In this document: positions 28,862-38,081 of the stretch, in pieces
How the letters are laid out: every line of letters starts with the position of its first letter
How positions within the stretch are numbered: position 1 is the first letter of the stretch
Source of the DNA: JABDMH01 sp965223165
Lineage (GTDB): Bacteria; Bacteroidota; Bacteroidia; Chitinophagales; Saprospiraceae
Length of the DNA: 64,000 bases
Direction of reading: 5' to 3'
Assembly: GCA_965223165.1 (NCBI GenBank)
Contig: CBDCVQ010000009.1
Location: 186,001 to 250,000, forward strand
Notes under the pieces: model-generated
Told to the model about the DNA's origin: nothing
Seen by the model: the letters and a program-made list of their open reading frames with translations, nothing else
Database searches by the model: none
Program-made: the position numbers and the translations under genes

Positions 28862-28966
28862 GAGTTCCGAGTTCGGAGTTCCGAGTTCGGAGTTCCGAGT
28901 TCGGAGTTCCGAGTTCGGAGTTCCGAGTTCCGAGTTCCGAGTTCCGAGTTCGGAGTTCGGAGTTGC
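28862..28966. repeat. Heptanucleotide tandem array (GAGTTCS)14
   Basis: Fourteen in-phase copies of GAGTTCC or GAGTTCG (28862-28959) are followed by one degenerate unit. The C and G forms alternate regularly in the first half. The array starts 7 bp after the stop of the enolase-superfamily gene. The unit length equals that of the array at 2874-3419, although the sequence differs. Confidence 0.93.
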
Positions 28967-29161
28967 TGGTCTCAAGTTTCACCGCAAAGATCGCTAAGGA
29001 ATTTCGCAAAGGCCGCTATGTCGCATTCACTCGGAAAAGCTCGAATTGTTGCATGGTGGAAATTGTAATTTTCATTTGTGACTTTTGTGAATGTCAACTA
29101 AGAGCTGAATCATTCCTTTCACCTGATACTGTGGATACTTTGATGAACGTAGCCCTACCAA
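28967..29161. repeat. Lone degenerate copy of the 91-bp unit, then unassigned sequence
   Basis: From about 28977 the sequence GTTTCACCGCAAAGATCGCTAA and then TTCGCAAAGGCCGC matches the GC-rich half of the 91-bp unit. A decayed AT-rich half (GAATTGTTGCATGGTGG) follows, to about 29065. The remaining ~95 bp up to the convergent permease stop hold nothing I recognise. Confidence 0.7.
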
Positions 29162-31537
29162 TCATTCGCTCCGAATTGAATGAATGGGATTTACTAGGGC
29201 AGCTTTCATGCTCTGGAGCCCCACAGTTAGGAAAGCTATACCCAATAACATTAGTCCGGCCAGCACAAAAAACCACCAATGTATATCTATGTGGAAGGCA
29301 AAATTCTGCAACCAATCTTGCATAGCAAGCCCGGCCAAGGGTGTGGCAATTATGAGTGCCATGAGTACCAACGCCAGCGTCTCTTTTGAGAGCAACAATA
29401 TGATACCAAGTATCGAGGCTCCAAATACTTTTCGAATACCAATCTCCTTGTCACGTCGCTGACTGGAATAGACAGCAAGACCAAAAATCCCCAGACAGGA
29501 GACGAAAATCATCAGGCATGCAAAAAGAAGAAATAAGGCAGACGAACGTGATTCCTGCATATACAATTGATCATAACTTTCATCAAGAAACTGATGTTGA
29601 AAAATGCCCCGCGGTTCCAGCTCGTAGAATATCTTCTCGGCAGAAGCGATCGCCTTACTTGCATTGGCCCCATTAGCTTTGACATAGATTACCTGTGCCG
29701 ACTCGGGCTGCCGCCTCATAATCAGCGGCTCAATACCGTGATGAAGGGATCGATAGTGAAAATCCCTGACAACTCCTACGATAACCCCTCTCCTTTCCGA
29801 GAATTCCATCCACTTCCCAATCGGATCGGAAATTCCGAGTTCTCTCACAGCAGTCTCATTGAGCACAAACGTCAAGCTATCCTTACCTACCGAATGAAAC
29901 CATCGGCCATCCACCAACTCCAATCCAAAGAAACCCTTGAATTCTTCCCCTACTTTCACACGCACTACGACAGGATCGGTTCCGGCATTCTTGCCTTCAT
30001 AGTCAAAGCCTGCTTCTCGTAAGAAGAAATTAACGATCGATTGATCACTGGAAGTCACACCTAGGATGCCCGATTCTCTCTCCAGGCGCTGCTTCATCAG
30101 TATTGGACTTACCGTCTCGCAGTTAAACGCAAAAATGTGTTCTCGCTCGTAACCAAGTTCTTGCTCTTTTACATACTTCATCTGAGACCACATGATGATG
30201 GTACAGATGATTAGAACTCCGGATGAAAGGAACTGACCCACCACCAACAATTTTCGTGTAAGTCCCTTTCCTTGCCAGCCACCTTGCCTGGCGCTATCTA
30301 TCAAATTCAGAGGTCTAATAAAGGATAGCTGCCATGCGGGCCGAATACTAGATAGGACTACCGTAGAAAGTATCACCGCCAGTGTCAGCAACAGGATCCT
30401 TGGAGTGAATAGCTGGTCTGCGGTAAAGTGCTTACCTGACAGGTGCTCAAAGAGTCCAAAACTCGCATGCGCAAGGCCGATAGCAACCAAACCGGAGGCC
30501 AACACCAGGATCGCGGTTTCCAGCACATGCTGCCCAAAGATCTGCCAACTCCCAGCGCCCACAATTTTGCGAATGCCGGCAGAACTCGAACGAAAGGTGA
30601 CGCGAGCCGTGCTAAGATTGACGTAGTTGATACATGCAATGAGAAGGAGCAAAAACCCAATCATACCCACCAATCGGATATCCCTCCGATTGCCGCGGGG
30701 AGCCAAACTATAAGCATGATCAGCTGAGCCTAGATAGACATCTGACAAGGGTTGAAGATCAAAATGACGAGATGGTTCCTCCTCGTCGTCGCGCAAAGGC
30801 ACCAAATCCGATAATTTTCGACCTACGTCTTCCTGACCAACGCCATGACGCAGCAGTACATAGCTAGTAAATAGATCGTAATGCCAGTGCAACTTGGCTC
30901 CTCCAATCAGGTCTCGGAGGTGCGCCTCCACGGGGAGAAGAAGCTCGAATTGAAGATGAGAATTAGAAGGAACATTTTCCATGACGGCCCCAACAATTAC
31001 TTCCTTCTTGGTGGGTAATTCCAATATCAGCCCGATTGCCTCCGTGGTCCCAAAAACCTTCTCAGCCAAGTCAGCCGTGACTGCCACATGACTGGCAGTG
31101 GCAAAAGCCGTTGAAGCATCGCCATATTTGAACGGGAAATCAAAGATGTCAAAAAAGTCCTTGTCCACAAGATAGGCCGACTCAATGGCCAACCTTCGAT
31201 CTAAATAGCTCACCGAAGAAAGCCCCCCAGTGAAACCCGCATCAAATACTCGGGCTACTTGCTCAATTTCAGGTATCTGCTCCCGCGCAGCATTGGCGAG
31301 AGGATAGGACGACACAGCACGAATTCGCTCCTGGCCTCCGAAGGTGTAACTGGATACCACCCGATAGATCCGCTCCTTCTTGTGATGAAAGTTATCAAAC
31401 GAGAGTTCGTCATTGACCCAGACAAAGATCAACAATACCGCCGCAATACCCAAGGCAAGACCGACGCCGTTTACGATACTGTAAAATTTGTCTCGGAACA
31501 GATTTCTTAGGGAATACTTGATATTCCAGCGCAACAT
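29162..31537 (-). CDS. ABC transporter permease, MacB/FtsX family, inverted member
   Basis: This 791-residue permease is on the opposite strand from the nine-gene array. FtsX motif 1 is degenerate (RSSSAGIRKIVGAGSW, lacking the usual K-E), and motif 2 is normal (RRDKEIGIRKVFGASI). It ends NPIHSIRSE. The first helix and both periplasmic domains are in the usual places. It stands alone between a lone repeat copy and array B, inside the segment bounded by the two composite repeat cassettes. Inversion of an array member by recombination, or independent acquisition, are both possible. No ATPase lies beside it. Confidence 0.92.
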   Translation of the reverse strand: MLRWNIKYSLRNLFRDKFYSIVNGVGLALGIAAVLLIFVWVNDELSFDNFHHKKERIYRVVSSYTFGGQERIRAVSSYPLANAAREQIPEIEQVARVFDAGFTGGLSSVSYLDRRLAIESAYLVDKDFFDIFDFPFKYGDASTAFATASHVAVTADLAEKVFGTTEAIGLILELPTKKEVIVGAVMENVPSNSHLQFELLLPVEAHLRDLIGGAKLHWHYDLFTSYVLLRHGVGQEDVGRKLSDLVPLRDDEEEPSRHFDLQPLSDVYLGSADHAYSLAPRGNRRDIRLVGMIGFLLLLIACINYVNLSTARVTFRSSSAGIRKIVGAGSWQIFGQHVLETAILVLASGLVAIGLAHASFGLFEHLSGKHFTADQLFTPRILLLTLAVILSTVVLSSIRPAWQLSFIRPLNLIDSARQGGWQGKGLTRKLLVVGQFLSSGVLIICTIIMWSQMKYVKEQELGYEREHIFAFNCETVSPILMKQRLERESGILGVTSSDQSIVNFFLREAGFDYEGKNAGTDPVVVRVKVGEEFKGFFGLELVDGRWFHSVGKDSLTFVLNETAVRELGISDPIGKWMEFSERRGVIVGVVRDFHYRSLHHGIEPLIMRRQPESAQVIYVKANGANASKAIASAEKIFYELEPRGIFQHQFLDESYDQLYMQESRSSALFLLFACLMIFVSCLGIFGLAVYSSQRRDKEIGIRKVFGASILGIILLLSKETLALVLMALIIATPLAGLAMQDWLQNFAFHIDIHWWFFVLAGLMLLGIAFLTVGLQSMKAALVNPIHSIRSE

Positions 31538-31654
31538 ATGATTTCAGGATGTTTAATGACATTAAAAGGTGTACCATGCAATTTACCGCAAAATCTAGCT
31601 TTCATAGAGATTTTTAGACCAAAACTGGCGGCGATTCCACAGGGATCAGAAGTC

Positions 31655-32690
31655 CGAGGTATTGTTGAATCGTCGAATTGTGGAATTGTTGAACTGGCCT
31701 TAGGGTTTCACCGCAAAGATCGCTAAGGGTTCGCAGAGGACGCCGAGTAGGTATTGTGGAATTGTCCAATTGTGGAATGGTTGAATTGGCCTTGGGGTTT
31801 CACCGCGGAGTTCGCTAAGAGTTCGCAGGGGCCGCTGCGTAGGAATGTGGAATTGTCCAAGCGTGTAATGGTTGCATTGGCCTTTGGGTTTCACCGCGGA
31901 GATCGCTAAGGTTTCGCAGAGGCAGCTGCGTAGGTATTGTGGAATGGTCCAATTGTGGGATGGTTGAATGGCCTTTGGGTTTCACCGCGGAGATCGCTAA
32001 GGGTTCGCAGAGACCGCCAAGTAAGAATGTGGAATTGTCCAATTGTGGAAATCGTTGAATTGGCCCTTGGGTTTTACCGTGGAGATCGCTAAGGGTTTCG
32101 CAGAGGACGCTGCGTAGCAATGTGAAATTGTCCAATTGCGGAATTGTTGAATTGGCCTTTGGTTTCACCGCGGAGATCGCTAAAGATTTCGCAGAGAACG
32201 CCAATTAGGTATTGTGGAATGGTCCAATTGTGGAATGGTTGAATTGGCCTTTGGTTTCACCGCGGAGATCGCTAAGGGTTCGCAGAGACCGCCACGTAGG
32301 AATGTGGAATTGGCCAATTGTGGAATAGTTGAATTGGCCTTCGGTTTCACCGCGGAGTTCGCTAAGGGTTCGCAGAGGACGCCGAGTAGGTATTGTGGAA
32401 TTGGCCAATTGTGGAATCGTTGAATTGGCCTTTGGGTTTCACCGCGGAGATCGCTAAGGGTTCGCAGAGACCGCCAAGTAAGAATGTGGAATTGTCCAAT
32501 TGTGGAAATCGTTGAATTGGCCCTTGGGTTTTACCGTGGAGATCGCTAAGGGTTTCGCAGAGGACGCTGCGTAGCAATGTGAAATTGTCCAATTGCGGAA
32601 TTGTTGAATTGGCCTTTGGTTTCACCGCGGAGATCGCTAAGGGTTCGCAGAGGACGCTGCGTAGGAATGTGGAACTGTTGAATTGGCCTA
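31655..32690. repeat. ~91-bp tandem repeat array B (about 11 copies)
   Basis: The marker TTTCACCGCGG or a variant recurs near 31706, 31798, 31889, 31980, 32072, 32163, 32254, 32345, 32437, 32529 and 32620, a period of 91-92 bp. It is the same unit as array A in the same orientation. Two adjacent units at 31980-32163 reappear nearly unchanged at 32437-32620, a five-unit step, which shows block duplication. The stretch 31538-31654 upstream, beside the start of the inverted permease, has no gene and no feature I recognise. Open frames through the array are repeat artefacts. Confidence 0.93.
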
Positions 32691-32692
32691 CT

Positions 32693-33418
32693 GAGCAGGA
32701 TCTGGGCAATCGAAAAGATTTCTCACTTGCAAGGACCACGACCTAGCATCCACTTAGAATCCACCTAGCATCCACTTAGTATCCACTTAGTATCCACTTA
32801 GTATCCACTTAGTATCCACCTAGCATCCACCTAGTATCCACCTAGAATCCACCTAGTATCCACCTAGCATCCACCTAGTATCCACCTAGCATCCACCTAG
32901 CATCCACCTAGCATCCACTTAGTATCCACCTACTATCCACCTAGCATCCACTTAGTATCCACCTAGTATCCACCTAGTATCCACCTAGTATCCACCTAGT
33001 ATCCACCTAGTATCCACCTAGTATCCACCTAGTATCCACCTAGTATCCACTAGAATCCACTTAGTATCCACTTAGTATCCACCTAGTATCCACCTAGTAT
33101 CCACCTAGCATCCACCTAGCATCCACCTAGCATCCACTTAGTATCCACTTAGTATCCACTTAGTATCCACTTAGTATCCACCTAGCATCCACTTAGTATC
33201 CACCTAGTATCCACCTAGTATCCACCTAGTATCCACCTAGTATCCACCTAGTATCCACCTAGTATCCACCTAGTATCCACCTAGCATCCACCTAGTATCC
33301 ACCTAGTATCCACCTAGTATCCACCTAGTATCCACCTAGCATCCACTTAGTATCCACCTAGTATCCACCTAGTATCCACCTAGTATCCACCTAGCATCCA
33401 CTTAGTATCCACTTAGCA
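32693..33418. repeat. Linker plus 11-bp tandem array (CCTAGTATCCA), about 61 copies
   Basis: The ~50-bp linker GAGCAGGATCTGGGCAATCG to GACCTAG leads into about 61 units of 11 bp from 32742 to 33418. Units vary mainly at two sites, giving CCTAGTATCCA, CCTAGCATCCA and CTTAGTATCCA. One 10-bp unit occurs near 33048. Runs of the same variant repeat at longer range, as expected from block duplication. Every unit carries a CTAG or TTAG core, spaced close to one helical turn. The array ends about 60 bp before the next gene start, so it may lie close to that gene's promoter. Confidence 0.95.
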
Positions 33419-33478
33419 ATCGGACCTCGGACGCCTTGCTTTTCCTTAACTTCAGATGCGACAAAGAATCAAGAGCAA

Positions 33479-34828
33479 ATGAAGCGGAGAAAATTCACGA
33501 AGTCATCTCTTATTGGGGTAGCTGGGGCGGCTTTGCTACCTTCGGCGTGTCGACAACAACCGGCGGCTATGAAGCGACAAAATTGGGCTGGAAATCTCAC
33601 TTACTCTACAGAAACACTGAGCAAACCAGCTGACCTGCAGAGCCTCGCGAAAGCTATTCGCGAGAAGGGCAAACTCAAGGCACTGGGTACCTGCCATTCC
33701 TTCAATACCATCGCCGATAGTGAGCACGAACAGATCTCGCTGCGGGACTGGAATCATGCGCCTGTCTTGGATGAAGCAAACAAGACCGTCACAATCGATG
33801 CCAATATGCGCTATGGCGAACTGGCTACCTGGCTCCATGCGCGAGGATATGCGATCCATAACCTGGCCTCATTGCCGCACATTTCCGTCGCCGGTGCATG
33901 TGCCACGGCAACACATGGCTCTGGAGATCGCCTGGGCAACCTGGCTACTGCCGTGGTCGGCTATGACATCATGCGCGCAGACGGGACGGTGGAAACCCTG
34001 GATCAGTCCTCGGATCCCCAAGGCTTTAACGCCTCTCTTGTAGGGCTGGGGGCTGTGGGCATCATCACCAAAATGACGTTGCAAGTGGAGCCCACCTTTG
34101 AGGTACGGCAAGATTTGTATCAGTACCTCCCGCTCGAGAGTCTCCAGGCTGACTTCGACCGCATCACCTCGTCGGGATACAGCGTAAGTCTATTTACCGA
34201 TTGGCAATCGGACCATGTCAATCAGGTATGGGTAAAAAGTAAATTAGTTGAAGGCGAGGACTTTGAGGTGAAATCAGAATTGTTTGGTGCCAAAGCAGCT
34301 ACGCAAAAGCTTCATCCCATCATTGAAATCTCCCCTGTCCACTGTACGGAGCAACTAGGGAGTGCTGGACCGTGGCACGAGCGACTGCCACATTTCAAGT
34401 TAGAATTTACCCCCAGCAGCGGCGAAGAGCTACAATCCGAATATTTCGTGCCCCGCACCTATGCCGTGGATGCCATTATGGCCATATATGCCCTTGGCAA
34501 ACAAGTGGCACCCCAAATATTGATTTCAGAAATTCGCACGATCGCCAAGGATGAATTATGGATGAGCCCTTGCTATCAGCAGGACTGCATCGCCATTCAC
34601 TTTACTTGGAAACAAAATATCCCTGAAGTCACGGCTCTGCTGTCCGTGATTGAGGAGGCTCTGATGCCCTTTGAGGTACGACCACATTGGGGCAAGCTCT
34701 TTAATCTACCCCCCGCACACCTGAGTACTGTCTACAGAAAAATGGATGATTTTAAAGACCTTATTCGATCCACGGATCCCACTGGAAAATTCCGCAATCG
34801 TTTTATTGATGAGCGCCTCTTTGGTTAA
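33479..34828 (+). CDS. FAD-linked oxidoreductase, alditol oxidase / aldonolactone oxidase family
   Basis: This 449-residue secreted flavoprotein has an N-terminal leader with a basic start (KRRKFTKSS) and a possible lipobox (LLPSAC). The vanillyl-alcohol-oxidase-type FAD domain follows: NWAGNLTYSTE, then GTCHSFNTIADS, whose H is the residue that binds FAD covalently in alditol oxidase, then ATHGSGDRLGNLATA. The C-terminal part carries the HWGK motif (near 405) of the aldonolactone oxidase domain. Such enzymes oxidise polyols or sugar lactones with O2 and release hydrogen peroxide. Alditol oxidase is the best guess because of the NWAGN start. It converges with the next gene, the stop codons overlapping by 3 bp. 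Confidence 0.85.
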   Translation: MKRRKFTKSSLIGVAGAALLPSACRQQPAAMKRQNWAGNLTYSTETLSKPADLQSLAKAIREKGKLKALGTCHSFNTIADSEHEQISLRDWNHAPVLDEANKTVTIDANMRYGELATWLHARGYAIHNLASLPHISVAGACATATHGSGDRLGNLATAVVGYDIMRADGTVETLDQSSDPQGFNASLVGLGAVGIITKMTLQVEPTFEVRQDLYQYLPLESLQADFDRITSSGYSVSLFTDWQSDHVNQVWVKSKLVEGEDFEVKSELFGAKAATQKLHPIIEISPVHCTEQLGSAGPWHERLPHFKLEFTPSSGEELQSEYFVPRTYAVDAIMAIYALGKQVAPQILISEIRTIAKDELWMSPCYQQDCIAIHFTWKQNIPEVTALLSVIEEALMPFEVRPHWGKLFNLPPAHLSTVYRKMDDFKDLIRSTDPTGKFRNRFIDERLFG

Positions 34829-35376
34829 GGTTCAGAGACACCACCGCGTGTCGCCATCCACGGGGCTGCCTTTGAGAGGAGGTCACTGTACGATTCTGCC
34901 ACCAGCTGCTCGGGGTCAATCTTAAACAGGGACAGATAATGGTCGCATTGCTGTTGCAAGTCCTGCTGCGTCGATGTCCCATGCTCATCGATGGCCTCAA
35001 TTTCGAAAAAAGATCCTAGGCCCTTCACTTCGTCCAGGTGAAACTTGACATTGTCGAGAAAGAAGATTTCTCGCCGCTTGTCCACCACCACCCAGATGCC
35101 CAAGGCGCGTGTCAAAATTGACTTGAGCTCCTCATCCGGCCGGATCTTGTACAGCAGCACCTCTGAAAGCTTTGGCCCCGCCTGATCGCCTCGTTGATAG
35201 TGGATCAAATGGTTTTCGATCTTGCCCTCCCGCCATTTGAGACGGCCGCTAGCCACATGAAAATAGGTGTCGATCTGATGGTCCAGGCCCACCTGGCGCG
35301 CTCCCCTACGGAGGAGCTCCGCTCTGATCCATGCATTTTGCCGCGATCGGGCCTTGATCTCCACATTTCGGATCAT
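34825..35376 (-). CDS. CYTH-domain protein (class IV adenylate cyclase / triphosphatase-like)
   Basis: This 183-residue protein begins with NVEIKAR, the first strand motif of CYTH domains. Later basic and acidic strands of the tunnel fold are visible: GRLKWREG, LLYKIRP, DKRREIFFLDNVKFHLDEVKGLGSFFEIEAI. This matches the CyaB-like subgroup, whose members cleave triphosphates such as thiamine triphosphate or cyclise ATP. In the usual ExExK motif the first position is N here, which is common in the subgroup. The substrate is not predictable. The stop overlaps that of the convergent oxidase gene. Confidence 0.85.
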   Translation of the reverse strand: MIRNVEIKARSRQNAWIRAELLRRGARQVGLDHQIDTYFHVASGRLKWREGKIENHLIHYQRGDQAGPKLSEVLLYKIRPDEELKSILTRALGIWVVVDKRREIFFLDNVKFHLDEVKGLGSFFEIEAIDEHGTSTQQDLQQQCDHYLSLFKIDPEQLVAESYSDLLSKAAPWMATRGGVSEP

Positions 35377-35489
35377 GCGGTGGGGACATTCTTAATCAAC
35401 ATGCAAAGACCAATTGGGCATTTGTTTACACGCATTTGCGACATTTGTCATGGGTGAAGCTTATAAAGATCAGCTTCATGCACAGGTTT

Positions 35490-35509
35490 AAAGGCTCAGC
35501 CGGGCCTTT
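35490..35509 (+). terminator. Hairpin with T-run (possible terminator)
   Basis: AAAGGC, an 8-nt loop and GCCTTT are followed by TT, so the stem reads as an intrinsic terminator on the plus strand. It sits just beyond the stop of the minus-strand gene 35512-36576 and could serve that gene if it works in both directions (A-run on the other side). Confidence 0.4.
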
Positions 35510-35511
35510 TT

Positions 35512-36576
35512 CTATTGCCCCATTCCGTAGGCCCTGGCAAATCGGTCAGCCACTTTGTCCAGGCTCTTGGCTTCCATGATCTCCCCGCCTTCGAGCACGA
35601 TACGGTATTTCAACGTGACAGATTCACCGGCACCCAACGCAAAGTTCATCGTCTGCTTGCCTTTGGAAAATACGGATTGTCCCAATGGATTGGCTGCAAA
35701 GAGCCCATATCCGCGCGCGTGCCAGTAGGTCGGGTAGCCCACATTATCCGGATGATCGAAGATGCTGATGGCCACCTTCTCGCCCCTGATTTCACTATGC
35801 AACTGCATCCAGCGGGCCCGGGTACCCCAAACGCCGCCCCCGGTCTTCCCTTCGCTACTTAAATAATCTCCCTGCACACCGGCCTGCTCGACCACCTTCT
35901 CCTCGGTGGGCTTGCCGTCCGCTCCCATAAGGAAGGTAGGCCTGTCCGAGGGTAGCTCCATCTGCCGGCAGACTCGTATGGCAAACATTCCCTCCTTATT
36001 ATCATCAAAGGAGACAGCCTGCCCTTGGGCCTCCCAGGTCGAAATTCGGTCGATCACCACCGCACCGCGCCACTTGCTAAACACAAATCGGCAACGCTCC
36101 TTGACCAATACGGTTCCTTCGTGGGTCCGCCATGCATTCTCTACCACCAGCTCACCGCTCTTTTTGCCACTCTCGACCTTGTGCACCGCCGTATGGGTGA
36201 TGTGTCCGTAGCGATGTTTGCGGTCCTCCTTCACCTTGCCTGAATTATTCCAAAAGTCCAATCCATTCACATCCCCATAGTTCATCCAATGGCCCACGTG
36301 GTGCGGATGATCGGTCCGCTCACCGGGCACGATGCCCAGGGGATAGGATCGAGTGAGCACACGACCACTCAATGTCTTGAGCGGAAACAGGATGGGTTTG
36401 GCGATCTCCGTGGGATAGATGTAGGAGGTGACATGCTGCCCATCGATCCAGATATCGACCTTTTGCTCATCCGCATTCTCCACCAGTTGAAAAGTGGGCG
36501 CTTTTTCATCCTGCCCGAAAATGGTTGGCGCAACCAGGGCAAGGGCGGCCAGCGCCATAAATAGTCTCTGTATCAT
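35512..36576 (-). CDS. DUF6807 (PmoA family) secreted protein
   Basis: This 354-residue protein has a signal peptide (LFMALAALALVAPTIFGQ). The body matches the PmoA/DUF6807 family found beside sugar-oxidoreductase genes in Bacteroidota and Planctomycetota. The family signature GIVPGERTDHPHHVGHWMNYGDVNG (pattern around 85-110, rich in histidines) and FWNNSG are present. The true activity of the family is not established, despite the historic name methane oxygenase PmoA. It lies 12 bp downstream of a Gfo/Idh/MocA gene on the same strand, so the two form an operon and probably act on the same carbohydrate outside the cytoplasm. Confidence 0.82.
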   Translation of the reverse strand: MIQRLFMALAALALVAPTIFGQDEKAPTFQLVENADEQKVDIWIDGQHVTSYIYPTEIAKPILFPLKTLSGRVLTRSYPLGIVPGERTDHPHHVGHWMNYGDVNGLDFWNNSGKVKEDRKHRYGHITHTAVHKVESGKKSGELVVENAWRTHEGTVLVKERCRFVFSKWRGAVVIDRISTWEAQGQAVSFDDNKEGMFAIRVCRQMELPSDRPTFLMGADGKPTEEKVVEQAGVQGDYLSSEGKTGGGVWGTRARWMQLHSEIRGEKVAISIFDHPDNVGYPTYWHARGYGLFAANPLGQSVFSKGKQTMNFALGAGESVTLKYRIVLEGGEIMEAKSLDKVADRFARAYGMGQ

Positions 36577-36588
36577 ATGGGATGTGTA

Positions 36589-37941
36589 CTAATATTGAAA
36601 TACCTCTCCGCCTGCCAACACTTCCTGGTTTTGCTCATCAAATGTGACAAACTTGCCCGTCCGCAGGGCGGCTGTTGTCATGATGTTGGCGATCGAATGA
36701 TTGTACCCGGCGATGGCCGGTGCATTTGCTTGTTTGCGGCTGCGCACGCACTCCATCCAGTTCAGCATGTGCAATGAGGTCGTGTTATCAGCGCCGGTGT
36801 TGGCACTAGTGACCACCTTGACAGCACTGTCTGCCAACGAAAACTCTTCTAAGAGATTCGGCTGCATATCCATCGCACTGGCATGTCGTTCTTGCAGACC
36901 GCCGTTGGGCGTGACCATGTTGGTTTTCAGATTTAATTCGCCGCCATTGGAATAATAGATTTCCTTGGTGCCACCGGCCGAATTGGTAAATCTTGAGGAG
37001 TACACCACCTGAAATCCGGAGGTGGGATCATCGAGCGGACCGTAATCAAACACCGCGGTCATGGTATCGAAGTTCTTGCGACCATCTTTCCATAAATAGA
37101 TGCCTCCATTAGCCGCTACGCTACGCGGATGCGGCAGATCCGTAAACCAGTGTACGGTGTCGATCTGATGTGCCATCCACTGTCCGGGGATGCCGGAGGA
37201 ATAGGGCCAGAACAAGCGATATTCCAGGTATTTTCGAGGATCCCAAGGCTCGTACGGACGGTTCATCAGATATCGTTTCCAATCGGTATCCGACTCTTTG
37301 ATCTCTGCCACCTGTTTAGGTCGTCGCCACCGGCCGGGTTGATTGACATTCCAGGTCATTTCAACCATCGTGATATCGCCAAATTTGCCGGATTTGATAA
37401 ACTCATTCGCCGCATGATAATTCCTACCGCTGCGGCGCTGAGAGCCGATCTGGACGATGATGCCCGACTTGTTGATGGCTTTGAGCGCTTTGCGATTGTC
37501 AGCCATTGTCTCCGCAAAGGGCTTCTCGCAGTAAACATCCTTTTTGTGCTCAGCCGCCTCGGCAGCCATGAGCGCATGTTGAAAGTCTGCAGTGGATATG
37601 ATCACGGTATCGACCTTATCGCCATCATACATTTCATCGGTATTGCGGTATGGCACGATGTCAGGGTTCTCCGAGAGCGTTTTTACGTAGGCTACTCCCT
37701 CTTCACGTCGCTGGTTCCATATGTCACAGACTCCGACGATCTCAAAGTTCATCTCGTCGCTGCTCTTATAAAAGGCAGGGATGAGGGATCCCTGAGCGCG
37801 ATTGGAAAAGCCCAATACACCCACTCGGACGCGATCGTTGGCACCGATGATCCGGGCATAACTTCTAGCGCTAAGGCCGGTGGCCAGCGCCGCCGTACTT
37901 ACCACCGTTTTTTGGAGAAATTTTCTTCTGCTATGTGACAT
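36589..37941 (-). CDS. Gfo/Idh/MocA family oxidoreductase, Tat-exported
   Basis: This 450-residue protein has a twin-arginine leader (SRRKFLQKTVVSTAALATG). A Rossmann NAD(P)-binding fold follows (RVGVLGFSNRA), with the family motif YCEKPFAET near 140 and a C-terminal substrate domain containing GQWMAHQIDTVHWFTDLPHP. Members oxidise or epimerise sugars and inositols. Tat export as a folded, cofactor-loaded enzyme is a recurrent feature of Bacteroidota glycan pathways. It heads a two-gene operon with the DUF6807 protein. Substrate is unknown. Confidence 0.9.
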   Translation of the reverse strand: MSHSRRKFLQKTVVSTAALATGLSARSYARIIGANDRVRVGVLGFSNRAQGSLIPAFYKSSDEMNFEIVGVCDIWNQRREEGVAYVKTLSENPDIVPYRNTDEMYDGDKVDTVIISTADFQHALMAAEAAEHKKDVYCEKPFAETMADNRKALKAINKSGIIVQIGSQRRSGRNYHAANEFIKSGKFGDITMVEMTWNVNQPGRWRRPKQVAEIKESDTDWKRYLMNRPYEPWDPRKYLEYRLFWPYSSGIPGQWMAHQIDTVHWFTDLPHPRSVAANGGIYLWKDGRKNFDTMTAVFDYGPLDDPTSGFQVVYSSRFTNSAGGTKEIYYSNGGELNLKTNMVTPNGGLQERHASAMDMQPNLLEEFSLADSAVKVVTSANTGADNTTSLHMLNWMECVRSRKQANAPAIAGYNHSIANIMTTAALRTGKFVTFDEQNQEVLAGGEVFQY

Positions 37942-38081
37942 ACATGGAAAGATTTAGCAATGATTAGATGTACTCGAAGATAGGCATTGTTCCGGCGTGT
38001 GTCCAAGGAGCCGCAAAATAGCCCCTGCTTGCGCAATTTGCAAAAATATCAGACCTTTAGCTGACACTGCGAACACATCTA

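Noticed and set aside
25515..33418. CRISPR-like arrays at the 91-bp and 11-bp repeats
   Set aside because: Between markers the sequence is the same in every unit, so there are no spacers, and the unit sizes do not fit CRISPR. No cas gene is nearby.
37129..37938. A 269-codon plus-strand frame over the Gfo/Idh/MocA gene
   Set aside because: It is the antisense of a strongly supported gene with clear motifs, and its product matches no family.
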